A DNA stretch of 64,000 nt from Clytia hemisphaerica (Eukaryota > Cnidaria > Hydrozoa > Leptothecata > Clytiidae). The stretch is taken from contig CACVBU010000378.1 of assembly GCA_902728285.1 (NCBI GenBank), positions 186,001 to 250,000 on the forward strand. The letters are read 5' to 3'. Position numbers and translations under genes: made by a program. The notes below the pieces were generated by a model. That model was not told the origin of the DNA. It worked only from the letters and a program-made list of their open reading frames with translations, and did no database searches. Shown here in pieces: positions 24,263-35,822 of the stretch (the first letter of the stretch is position 1; each line of letters opens with the position of its first letter).

Positions 24263-27200
24263 ATGGAAAAAAATTTTTGTATATTACTTGTAAGTAAAAC
24301 GATTTTGTTATCTTGAATTTTATAGCAAAAATTTTGTCATTCCTCGTCTCTAGACTACTATTCGACCTTTTTTCGATAACAACACTGTAAAATATACTTA
24401 ATGAAGAGGCACCGCAATTATACAACCATGTCTCATAGCCCGGGTTGAATTTTCTTCCGTAGCAGGGATGAAAGTTTCTATCGAAATTATATAGTTCCTG
24501 TTATAGTTGTTCCGGTCTAAAATTGTAGGATATTTCCCTTCGGGAGACGAAATTTTGACCAAATCTTTTGGTGAACCTGTGAAACGGAATTACATTTATA
24601 AATAGTACAGATAAAGATTTGGGAATAATCGCGTCTTTTCCACGATATTTATAGATTGCATTGGTTTCAATAACATTGTCATCCCAAAGTAAGTCAAAGT
24701 TTCTTTTATTGGAGATTTTTTGGCAAAGCTCAGTAATACAGCGGAAACTCTTTAATTCGAACCTCAAATAATCTCTTGAATTTGAACAAGTTTTCTCGTC
24801 TCTTTAGTTACCAAAACCTCATAAAACTTACATCATAACTCGAAATTTCCTTAACTCGAACAAATTTGTGATCCCCGTGCTATTGACGTTTCAAAACATT
24901 GCCCTATAACTTGCAAATCTTCAACAGGTAGTCTTCTTATAGAAATCCAATCTGTTGTGTTACGAAAGGGGTTACGAGTAAGATCCTAAGGATTAATCAA
25001 GGGAATTAAGCTCTTAGATGGACAGGCAAGGATAAACTAGCTGGTGGTGGACCCCGTAAAAACAATCAAAAGAGTACTGGGCTATCGAAGAAAATCTTTT
25101 GATTCTTTCTATTTATTTAGACCCGAGAAAAGACAACAATGAACTAGCAGAAAAAGTTTGCAAAGGACAATGTATTCATTTGAAAAGAAATTGTGGTCAA
25201 ATGCTTGGATGTGGTGACGCAAGATTTGACGTATCAAAACATTGCCCTGAAACTTGCGCTGCCACGGCCAGTGAGTATTTCATTTTTGAAAAAGGCGAAT
25301 CTCATGAGCATCGACAACTTATACTAAAGTTATCGAAGAATTGTAAAGAAGTTTAATGCAAAGATTGTNGTATTCATTTGAAAAAGAAATTGTGGTCAAA
25401 TGCTTGGATGTGGTAACGCAAGATTTGACGTATCAAAACATTGCCCTGAAACTTGCGCTGTCACGGCCAGTGAGTATTTCACTTTTGAAAAAGGCAAATC
25501 TCATGAGCATCGACAACTTATACCAAAATTATCAAAGAATTGTAATGAAGTTTAATGCAAAGATTTTCCTTACATTGTAGACCCGACAAAAGACAACAAT
25601 GAACTAGCAGAAAAAGTTTGCAAAGTACTATGTATTCATTTGAAAAGACATTGTGGTCAAATGCCTAGATGTGGTGACGCAAGATTTGACGTATCAAAAC
25701 ATTGCCCTGAAACTTGCAAAGCCACAGTTGGTGAGTATTTCATTTTCGCAAAAGGCAAATCTTATGAGCATCGACTACTTATACTAAAATTATCGAAGAA
25801 TTGTAATGAAGTTTAATGCAAAGACTTTCCTTAAAATGTAGACCCAACAAAAGACAACAATGAACTAGCAGAAAAAGTTTGCAAAGGACAATGTATTCAT
25901 TTGAAAAGAAATTGTGGTCAAATGCTTGGATGTGGTTACGCAAAATTTGACGTATCAAAACATTGCCCTGAAACTTGCGCTGCCACGGCCGGTGAGTATT
26001 TCATTTTTGAAAAAGGCGAATCTCATGAGCATCGACAACTTATACTAAAGTTATCGAAGAATTGTAAAGAAGTTTAATGCAAAGATTGTCCTTACATTGT
26101 AGACCCAACAAAAGACAACAATGAACTAGCAGAAAAAGTTTGCAAAGGACAATGTATTCATTTGAAAAGAAATTGTGGTCAAATGCTTGGATGTGGTTAT
26201 GCAAAATTTGACGTATCAAAACATTGCCCTGAAACTTGCGCTGTCACGGCTGGTGAGTCTTTCATTTTTGAAAAAGGCGACTCTCATGAGCATCGACAAC
26301 TTATATACTAAAGTTATCGAAGAATTGTAAAGAAGTTTAATGCAAAGATTGTCCTTACATTGTAGACCCAACAAAAGACAACAATGAACTAGCAGAAAAA
26401 GTTTGCAAAGGAAAATGTATTCATTTGAAAAGAAATTGTGGTCAAATGCTTGGATGTGGTGACGCAAGATTTGACGTATCAAAACATTGCCCTGAAACTT
26501 GCGCTGCCACGGCCAGTGAGTATTTCATTTTTGAAAAAGGCGAATCTCATGAGCATCGACAACTTATACTAAAGTTATCAGAGAATTGTAAAGAAGTTTA
26601 ATGCAAAGATTGTCCTTACATTGTAGACCCAACAAAAGACAACAATGAACTAGCAGAAAAAGTTTGCAAAGGACAATGTATTCATTTGAAAAGAAATTGT
26701 GGTCAAATGCTTGGATGTGGTTATGCAAAATTTGACGTATCAAAACATTGCCCTGAAACTTGCGCTGTCACGGCTGGTGAGTCTTTCATTTTTGAAAAAG
26801 GCGAATCTCATGAGCATCGACAACTTATACTAAAGTTATCGAAGAATTGTAAAGAAGTTTAATGCAAAGATTGTCCTTACATTGTAGACCCAACAAAAGA
26901 CAACAATGAACTAGCAGAAAAAGTTTGCAAAGGACAATGTATTCATTTGAAAAGAAATTGTGGTCAAATGCTTGGATGTGGTTATGCAAAATTTGACGTA
27001 TCAAAACTTTGCCCTGAAACTTGCGCTGTCACAGCTGGTGAGTATTTCATTTTTGAAAAAGGCGAATCTCATGAGCATCGACAACTTATACTAAAGTTAT
27101 CGAAGAATTGTAAAGAAGTTTAATGCAAAGATTGTCCTTACATTGTAGACCCAACAAAAGACAACAATGAACTAGCAGAAAAGAAAAAGTTTGCAAAGGA

Positions 27201-29133
27201 CAATGTATTCATTTGAAAAGAAATTGTGGTCAAATGCTTGGATGTGGTTATGCAAAATTTGACGTATCAAAACATTGCCCTGAAACTTGCGCTGTCACGG
27301 CTGGTGAGTCTTTCATTTTTGAAAAAGGCGAATCTCATGAGCATCGACAACTTATATACTAAAGTTATCGAAGAATAGTAAAGAAGTTTAATGCAAAGAT
27401 TGTCCTTACATTGTAGACCCAACAAAAGACAACAATGAACTAGCAGAAAAAGTTTGCAAAGGACAATGTATTCATTTGAAAAGAAATTGTGGTCAAATGC
27501 TTGGATGTGGTGATGCAAGATTTGACGTATCAAAACATTGCCCTGAAACTTGCACTGCCACGACTGGTGGGTATTTAATTTTGAAAAACAGCGACTTACG
27601 TCACAATCATAAACAATTTATATTAAAATTATCAAAGAATTTTAATGAAGTTTAATGCAGAGATTTTCCTTACATTGTAGACCTGACAAAAGACAACAAT
27701 GAACTAGCAGAAAAAGTTTGCAAAGGACAATGTATTCATTTGGAAAGACATTGTGGTAAACTGCTTGGATGTGGTGACGCAAGATTTGACGTATCAAAAC
27801 ATTGCCCTGAAACTTGCGCTGCCACGGCCGGTGAGTATTATATTTTCGAAAAAGGTGTGAAGAATCTCATGAGCATCCACAACTTATGCTAAAATTATCA
27901 AAGAGTTGTAAACAAGTTTAATGCAAAAATTTTCCTTACATTGTAGACCCAACAAAAGACAACAATGAACTAGCAGAAAAAGTTTGCAAAGGACAATGTA
28001 TTCATTTGAAAAGAAATTGTGGTCAAATGCTTGAATGTGGTTACGCAAAATTTGACGTATCAAAACATTGCCCTGAAACTTGCGCTGCCACGGCCGGTGA
28101 GTATTATATTTTCGAAAAAGGTGAATCTCATGAGCATCCACAACTTATGCTAAAATTATCAAAGAATTGTAAACAAGTTTAATGCAAAAATTTTCCTTAC
28201 ATTGTAGACCCAACAAAAGACAACAATGAACTAGCAGAAAAAGTTTGCAAAGGACAATGTATTCATTTGAAAAGAAATTGTGGTCAAATGCTTGGATGTG
28301 GTTACGCAAAATTTGACGTATCAAAACATTGCCCTGAAACTTGCGCTGCCACGGCCGGTGAGTATTATATTTTCGAAAAAGGTGAATCTCATGAGCATCG
28401 ACAACTTATACCAAAATTATCAAAGAATTGTAATGAAGTTTAATGCAAAGATTTTCCTTACATTGTAGACCCGACAAAAGACAACAATGAACTAGCAGAA
28501 AAAGTTTGCAAAGGACAATGTATTCATTTGAAAAGAAATTGTGGTCAAATGCTTGGATGTGGTGATGCAAGATTTGACGTATCAAAACATTGCCCTGAAA
28601 CTTGCGCTGCCACGGCCAGTGAGTATTTCATTTTTGAAAAAGGCGAATCTCATGAGCATCGACAACTTATACTAAAGTTATCAGAGAATTGTAAAGAAGT
28701 TTAATGCAAAGATTGTCCTTACATTGTAGACCCAACAAAAGACAACAATGAACTAGCAGAAAAAGTTTGCAAAGGACAATGTATTCATTTGAAAAGAAAT
28801 TGTGGTCAAATGCTTGGTTGTGGTAACGCAAGATTTGACGTATCAAAACATTGCCCTGAAACTTGCGCTGTCACAGCTGGTGAGTCTTTCATTTTTGAAA
28901 AAGGCGAATCTCATGAGCATCGACAACTTATGCTAAAATTATCAAAGAATTGTAAGGAAGTTTAATGCAAAGATTTTCCTTACATTGTAGACCCGAAAAA
29001 AGACAACAATGAACTAGCAGAAAAAGTTTGCAAAGGACAATGTATTCATTTGAAAAGAAATTGTGGTCAAATGCTTGGATGTGGTAACGCAAAATTTGAC
29101 GTATCAAAACATTGCCCTGAAACTTGTGCTTAA
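24263..29133 (+). CDS. secreted multi-domain ShK-like six-Cys protein
   Basis: Exon 1 (24263-24289, ATG to CTT|GTAAGT) and exon 2 (24655-24688, 34 nt, ends phase 1) together encode a hydrophobic signal peptide. They match exons 1 and 2 of the paralogue at 36655 in phase, donor and exon-2 length. Domain exons follow at 25121-25270, 25370-25469 (5' part lost), 25581-25730, 25842-25991, 26103-26252, 26366-26515, 26627-26776, 26888-27037, 27149-27303 (+5 nt), 27417-27566, 27681-27830, 27947-28096, 28208-28357, 28469-28618, 28730-28879 and 28991-29133 (TAA). Each normal exon is 150 nt, phase 1-1, with GTGAGT (once GTGGGT) donors and, in most units, a TTACATTGTAG acceptor. Each encodes one domain with spacing C-x3-C-x6-C-x5-C-x10-C-x3-C and the end CPETC, reminiscent of ShKT domains but lacking the usual last CxxC cysteine. 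Role unknown: secreted defence, venom or extracellular function is inference. Exons 2 and 9 of the array break the frame, so the full-length product is uncertain. Confidence 0.75.
24883..24928 (+). pseudogene. relic of a ShK-like domain exon
   Basis: Within intron 2 of the array gene, TTTCAAAACATTGCCCTATA followed by ACTTGC and then a GGTAG donor-like end matches the 3' third of the domain exons (TATCAAAACATTGCCCTGAA). The 5' part has no match and the frame is lost. It is an old, decayed array unit. Confidence 0.6.
25121..29133 (+). repeat. 16-unit exon-intron tandem array, 261 bp period
   Basis: Unit starts are spaced 261 bp apart in most cases (263-268 where small insertions occur). Introns of about 111 bp are as similar between units as exons are. 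Sequence variants sort units into types: domain core GDARF, GYAKF or GNARF; last codons GCC ACG GCC or GTC ACG GCT; introns with or without CTTATATACTAAAG. A single N at 25369 stands where about 62 bases of unit 2 are missing. Confidence 0.95.
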
Positions 29134-30472
29134 GCCATTTTTCGACTTATTTTTATGCAAAAGACTTGCTGATTAGATTTTCATTATGTTCACGGTTTAT
29201 GTTATTCACATTTCACATTATAATTGTAAATCTTATTGTAATTGAATTTCTTTTTCTATCCTCATCATCATACATTTTCCGAAAAGATATTTTGTATTCG
29301 AAACAAAATTTGTTAGATAGATTTTCGAAAAGTAGGAATTAATATGAATTCGCCTAGAGAATACTAGACTAGTATGTGTTATGGCTAATTCAGAGAAAAA
29401 AATTAATGGAGGAAAAAATTGTAGTTAACTTATTAAGTAAACTTATTATCCCGTAACGGTTACGGTATTATCATTAAGGCACAGTAGTTTTAATGGGTAT
29501 CGATATTGACTGCCGTCCTGGAGCTCGGGATTCAATTCCCACACGGTGTTGTGATTTACTTAGCAAGTGAATGTACCTTCCTCGGGGCCAACCCATATCA
29601 TACGCAAGGGAAATCGAGTAGATAGAAAAACACAATGCACAGTGAATGAGGTGAAAGTGCGCTGACCTTGTTCCCTAGTTGTTCATAGCTGAACCATTAC
29701 CCCCGGAACACTACTACCATCTGCTACCCCGGACCAAATATCCCCCACTGATGAAGGCAACAAATTATTCTGGAAGAGACCATTTCTCAATTTTTGTTTT
29801 CAAATTATACAAGTTTTTTTACAAGAACAAACTATACAAGGCTTTGATGGTCAAAATATTAAGATTAAGTTAAGAACATCTTTAAAATCATTGCGGACTC
29901 TAAAACACCCGATTTCTTAGGAAAATGGACAAAAAATACTCACAAAAAGGTGAAAATAATACCACTTTAAAAACATTATTTATGCTTAAAACTCAAAAAG
30001 TTATGAATATCTGGCTTCAAAAAATATTCGATGCTCTTATAACGTGAGAGCAATGAGAAGCAGCAAGACTAACCTTTTCAGGGCGTGTTAGTTTCTTCTT
30101 TTCTTTGTTACACATTTATAAAGGTTATTTACATATATACATCATATTGATCTGTCTTTAAGTCTTCTTGTGATATTTTGTTTACTGCGGTGGCAAGAAA
30201 GCGAAGTCCAATACAATCGGCTGAGGCTGTATCGGAATTAAACAAAGAAGATATTGTTAAGTTACTGAAAAAGGTATATCTATACCAATCAAAAATGTAG
30301 AATTCGGTTGTTATCGTAAGGTTCTTTTTCAAATAGCGGTCAGTTGAATAACAAGTTTGAATTAGGATGCAATTTTGTGCTCGTTTGTTTCAAAACAGCG
30401 GTATATTTTTTTTACAAACTAAAAGCAAAAGATGCAATAATTGGGAGACAAAACTTATTCTTATATTTATTT
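29134..30472. other. tail-to-tail intergenic region with tRNA-like SINE
   Basis: Lies between the stop codons of the array gene and PCGF1. No clear AATAAA follows the array gene within 250 bp. Contains a tRNA-like segment (29478-29552) and a diverged copy of the AAGAACAAACTATACAA repeat (29820-29900) also seen at 13.6 and 14.7 kb. A short plus-strand frame near 30185-30273 ends at a possible GTATAT donor but could not be linked to anything. Confidence 0.5.
29478..29552 (+). repeat. tRNA-derived SINE-like segment
   Basis: TAGTTTTAATGG resembles a pol III A box and GGGATTCAATTCCC a B box at tRNA-like spacing. The acceptor stem does not close and the sequence continues into AT-rich DNA, so it is a tRNA-derived repeat and not a functional tRNA. 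Confidence 0.5.
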
Positions 30473-33400
30473 CTATCTCAAAAGAGGAGTTTCTGGGAAA
30501 GACGAGCGATTTTGGTTCAAAGAATGAAAAAGATGAAGTATCACCTTCTTCCAATACTTTAGATAAACCATGCGTAATATTTCTTCGTCTTGTAAAGGCA
30601 CGCTGTTACATAACACATCGACCTGGGTAAGAAAAATGTAGATACAAAGCTTGCTGTTGTTAAAGGGGCTCTCTCGTAGAAGGTATTACCGCCCGTTAGA
30701 TGGATAATTGTGAACGCGGAAAGATATATGTGCTCAGAGTTTAACGCCGTAAACATCCTAATGGAGAGTTTATGTATTTGCACTATTGAGGACAGCAGAG
30801 TGACTGAAGCGATTTGGGAGAACCCGCAGTTTTGACCCGCAAAATCGAGAACGTAAAAATTTTATTTTAGGAGCTAACCATTCCCGTCATTAAAAACACA
30901 TAAATAAACTCGTTAGTGAACGCGGGAAGATCTATATGCCATAGTGTGCAGAGGGGTCAATATACCCCCATTTATATTTCATCTCGACTAAATAATGCAT
31001 CCCCCTATTTTAAAAATTTTTCGAATCCGCACTAACCATTCACAAACCATTTATAACCAAAAAAAAATTCAAATTTATATGGTAAGAAAGGGTATAAAAT
31101 GGCGCCACAGGCAAAGAATTTGCCTTTTACATTGCTATTTTCTTGGACTACTTTAATGGGATAAATTTTCGCGGGGATTAAATTTCGCGGTTGAGCTCAT
31201 CCGCGAAATTTTAAGATTTCGCGGGGATTAATCTTCGCGGATGAGGGATTTCCTGATTTTTCGCGGGGATTTAATTTCGCGGATTGGGGTACAAATTAAA
31301 ATTTTTGAAAAGGGTCAAAACATTGAAATAAAATTTTTCCAGGAAAATTAAGAATTTTTTTTCAAGTAATAAGAGGGTGTTTTGGAATAGGGCGAGGAGA
31401 TATGTATTACAACTATCAAAAGTTGAATTTGAACTTCCATGGTGCGGAGCTAAATTTTCACAGCCTATTTGGGAAAAAATCTTACATATCCTTTTAAATG
31501 TTTAATTTCAAGCCAGTTGAATTACCCTCTTGCATTGAAAAGCTTTTAACAATAAGCGATCACTTTAGATAAAAAATTTTCCAATACCTCTTCCAAGTTT
31601 GTAAATTTGTGAAGAAAATTTTGAGGAAAACGATTTTTTGCTAACAAGCATATCGAGGATTTGACCTTTTTCGAGGGTTGCCTCATGTAGAAAAAAAAAT
31701 AAAAAACGATAAAAATAGAAATTTCGCGGATTGCAAAAAAAATTCAAATTTTTCGCGGAAACTAATTTTCGCGGATAGGCCTTTTTCAAATTTCCAATGG
31801 GACTTATTTTCGCGGATGACACCCAAATCCGCGAAATCCGCGAAAATTAATCCCCGCGAAAATTTATCCCATTAAAGTATTATACCCAATTCTTTGACCA
31901 ATTTAAGATATAATACATATTTTTACCAAAAAATTGTTATCCCTCCTATTTTTATTTAATACCCCCCTAAAAACTCAAACCCCCCATTTTACTCGGAAAA
32001 TCTCTTATCCCCACTATAAAGCCTTTCTTGAAAAGTTGGATTCTCCCTTAAAGAAGGGGGGGGTTCACACTATGTATGCGCCAGGTTTAACATTAACACC
32101 CTACTTACACTATGGTTGATGAAATCAGGTTCATATTGTCTTTTGATCATCTTCTTGAGTTGGAACAATTTCACTCGGAATGAGCATCGCACATAAGGAT
32201 TTGACAGCTCCTGTTTTGTTAAGAAAAAGAAAAAAACGTCATATCGCGCATTGTGCATCAGGCGAGAAGAAATAGTAAATGTATAATAATTTGAAACGCG
32301 CAAAATAGTGTAAAGACTAAGGGATGTAGGCTTTGAATCTCAGTGAAGGATTTCTAGAAAGAATGTCTTTTCAACCTTATGATCGAAGACTCCAACTAGT
32401 TTTCTAAAAATCAATTAACTACATTTGAGACAGTAATCTATTATGACCTGAAGGCTCCCTCTATCCACTCGAAGATAGGGGAGGGCGACACTTCTTTCCC
32501 TGGATTTCTCCAATTTCTCCCCTTACTCAATTTCTTTTAATTGCTGAGTATCATTTTGAGTATCATTTTCGCCAGCTTTGGGATCGAAACCACAATTTTG
32601 CACACCGTAGCTGGATGCTCTACCTTAACACTACGGCCACTAAATAAAATGACGGCCACTAAATAAAATAAAATTCGAAAATTAAGATCAATACTTACAG
32701 ATACTCCTTCACTTTCCTCTTCCAACATTTCTTCTTCGTCCTGCTGTCTACAAAAGTCGAGTCAAAAAATAAAAGTTTAATTTAACAGATTAGAAAATCT
32801 GATCTTCAACATAAAATGTTATAAAAGCTTGTAGTACTCGTTGCTGCTGTGCAAATCACACACATCATCAAAGTATCGTAGCGAAAATAGTAATGAAATC
32901 CTGGAAAAGAATCGGCAGCCTCATTATCGCCAAAAAGAATTGCCCGCAAAAAATTTCGTTACTTGCCAAAAAAATCGTCCCTTTTTGGTGATGAATAGTT
33001 TTTTTCCAACAAAGAACTCGGTTAAACTTTACTTAAAGGGGCTTATTTAAAGACGAGAGTCGTTAATAATCCGTGAAATGAGTGTTACATCAAATTACGA
33101 TAATTGCTACAGGGGACTTTTCATTTGTCCCTTTCATTATTGTTTGCTTTTTTTCTACTATGCCTGCCTTAATCGTCTAGCATGCTAGACTAAATATCAT
33201 TGATTTTAATCAAATACCTTGAGAGTTGTAGGTATAAATTGACTTGCTCATCATTTCGGTAAAACAATGGAAATTCTTTCATGTTGTATAACGGCTCCTC
33301 TTTCTTCTCGGCTTCCTCTTTCTCTGGATAAAACAAAAAAATATAAAATCATTTCGATTTTTAAAGCCCACTTGAGAACTCAATTCAAGTCAGTGAAGTT

Positions 33401-35822
33401 TTGACTTATTAAGATTTTACAGTCCACTCTCTGATAGACTTTATCGGAGTTTTTGATTTTTCTAAAAAAGCGATGCATTGTGGGATTTTTTCGGGGTATT
33501 ACAATAGAAGTCTCTAGGGAATTTTACTGTAATACCCCCGAAACAATCCCACAATGCATCAGGGAGGAGTGTCTTCCACGAATTCATAATATGCGTATTG
33601 GAAGTGAAATTAAAAAGGGTTTTATAAAATAAGAGAAAGTGGAGTTATAGTAACTGTAAATCATTTTAATTGTTTTCTTTCGTAAAAGTACCGAGTCAGC
33701 AGAAAACTGATTCTTGTACATGGATGGATAATGAACGAACAGACAAACGGCAAAAGGGGAAGGTGTCTAACAAAAAGATATAAAGATGTAAGGTGTATAG
33801 TCCATGCAGTACCATTTAGAAATGATGACGGATTTTTAACGAAGATTTTCAAAACTCGATACACAACCTATATTGGCGCATTTTGTTATATCATGACTTA
33901 CCTGCATTCAATTTTTGTTGTTCTTTATAAAATTCCATTTCTCGTTTAGCTTCGTCTATGAAATAAAAAAACGAGGGATAGTTAGCAAACCTCAAATCTC
34001 AAAACTACTTCTCAAATCTTGGCAGAAATAACAGGTTCCTTTTTTTTCTTTCGAAAAAAATTTCGACTTTTTATAAGGAAGGAATTACCTCTATTTTTCT
34101 TTCCATCTTTTTTGTAGGAGATTCAGACTTTATACAATGAAAAAGTAATAGAGAAATTATGCTCCAAATTCTCAATCAATAAAGAAGGATGATGTCAACA
34201 CAAACCTTTTTCGATATGTGTTAGTACTTTGGATATGATGTCTTGCATTGTCCTATCAAGTCTAAAGAAAAATATTTACTCAATTGATATCCGTTGAAAG
34301 GTGTAGATCCTGCGTTATATTTTGGTCATAAAAAATCCGGCATGCCTAATTCGTTTCCTTCTCCTCTCAGTTTTGAAATGTAGATTCGGATGAAATCGTT
34401 TTGGTTTAGTCATATAATTAAATACCACGGAATCCCGGGTTTGGACTACTATTAGTCGGGTACCTGAAAAAAAATTTGCACGATAGATCATTGGCATCAT
34501 TGTCTTGTTGAGCTTAGTACCTAAGAGATTATAAAAAATCAGTGCATAATTTGATTTAGAAATCTTGAAATAGTGCGTTCGAATATTTTTGGCTATCAGT
34601 TTTTTCCTTACCTCAATCCAGATAAAGGTTCAGTTTCGGGAAGGTTATTTCCACACGTTGGACATTTGCGGAAGATTTGGATATGTCTGACAATACAACT
34701 TTTACAAACTACAAAAATAATAACATAAACTTAAATCAGACAGATGATATCAACTAAAACTCAGATATTTTGTCGCAGGACTTATTTTGTCACTAAAAGA
34801 ATTCATTATTGTTTATGAAAAAGGTGAAGTTCGCGTTTGGAAGAGGAGACAGTGAATCGTTTTTTTAGTCCCAAAAAATGAAATCCTGAAAACAATCAGT
34901 CGTAATTTAGGGATTTACAAAAAAATAGTTAAAATGTCCTGAATTTCTGATTAAAACCTTAAATTTCAGATGACGAATTATTTTGTCATTTAGACGATAC
35001 TCGGAGAAAGAATACACCTATTTCCTATTAGCAGATTCATGCAAAAGTCACGAAAAAACGTTGAGTAAACAAACTTTTGATTGGCGGAGGCATGCAAAGA
35101 TTACCTCATACTCTGGACATTTTAAAAAATATGCTTGTATATGCAATATTTCAGCCAATCTAGAGACTTTCTCGACGTTTTTCGTGACTTTTTTACATGA
35201 ATCCGCTAATAAACGTGTATTGATGGAATAGCGAAATCGAAAAAGAAAACCACTGTTAAACGATAATGAGATCTTAAGAAGTTAATGACGAGCGAGATGT
35301 ATATTTCTTACACGTATGAAGACATTCGACGATCGTTGTGGCGTTCACCAAGTAACCTGCACATAACATGCAAACAATGTGTGGATTCAATGCACATAAC
35401 ATAAATTTGTGCTGTGGAAGCTGTTTCTGTTGCTAGAAAGGAATGATTAAAAATTCTAAGGAAGGAAGACAGTGACAAATTGTAGACTTTGCCCGTTTTT
35501 AGCTGCGTTTAATTGACGGATATTCGCAATGGTAATGCAATAATGATATTCAGAAAAGTCAGAAGGAAGTCTCAAAAGCTTTTCTTGGAGCTGTTTAAAT
35601 ATGGTTAAAGGTCAAAATTACACCTGCAATTATGGATACACATTCATCCTTCAATCGGATAGTAATAAGTCTGATAGTAATAAGTCTGATAAAATGAGCG
35701 AGTGAGTGTCAACTTACATTTTCCTGTATGGCGCTATCGTTTTCATTGTTGGTACTTTGGGGTGCGATTTTTGTTTCAGAAGTAATTTCTTCATTGCTTT
35801 CTTTATTGGATGTTAACATCAT
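30473..35822 (-). CDS. PCGF1: Polycomb group RING finger protein 1-like
   Basis: Nine exons on the minus strand: 35718-35822 (ATG at 35822), 35312-35432, 34612-34708, 34206-34261, 33902-33955, 33218-33323, 32699-32747, 32109-32210, 30473-30622 (TAG). All phases agree and give 279 residues, close to vertebrate PCGF1. A polar N-terminus (1-45) is followed by a C3HC4 RING: C56, C59, C72, H74, C77, C80, C91, C94, with [20 protein letters not shown] very like PCGF1. LDRTMQDII follows the RING as in PCGF1/BMI1. An acidic/lysine linker precedes a RAWUL domain split over exons 6-9 ([36 protein letters not shown]). PCGF1 partners RING1 in the nuclear PRC1.1 complex with BCOR and KDM2B, which ubiquitinates H2A (family knowledge). 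AATAAA on the minus strand (30466-30471) lies right after the stop. No damage seen. Confidence 0.93.
31151..31877. mobile_element. TA-flanked MITE with TTTCGCGG repeats
   Basis: Ends CTTTAATGGGATAAATTTTC and the exact inverse, with TA on both outer sides (31149-31150, 31878-31879). Both ends contain several TTTCGCGG(GG)ATTAA motifs. 727 bp, lies in the last intron of PCGF1. TA target and TIR type suggest a Tc1/mariner-like MITE. It may itself lie inside an older element, since CATAGTGTG near 30945 and CACACTATG near 32070 are inverted and both flanked by TATGC. Confidence 0.8.
32575..32640 (-). repeat. tRNA-like SINE fragment in PCGF1 intron
   Basis: On the minus strand TAGTGTTAAGGTAGAGCATC and GGTTTCGATCCC resemble A and B boxes. 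The stem does not close. ACGGCCACTAAATAAAAT is duplicated just beyond its 5' end (32630-32670). Confidence 0.5.
33472..33560. mobile_element. short hairpin MITE in PCGF1 intron
   Basis: GATGCATTGTGGGATT..TTCGGGGTATTACA (33472-33504) is inverted at 33526-33560, leaving a 21-base loop. Outside pairing (CACTCTCTGAT / GGGAGGAGTG) continues weakly on both sides with an insertion on the left. Non-coding. Confidence 0.65.

Noticed and set aside
25121..29133. CRISPR-like array
   Set aside because: Units are 261 bp and contain exons with splice sites and conserved codons; not short repeats with unique spacers.
30185..30273. Plus-strand exon-like stretch ending in LNKEDIVKLLKK then GTATAT
   Set aside because: No acceptor, start or partner exon could be matched, and the opposite strand is also open.
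30367..30630. Plus-strand frame with apparent exon and donor
   Set aside because: It is the complement of PCGF1's last exon (30473-30622), whose splice phase and RAWUL match are far stronger.
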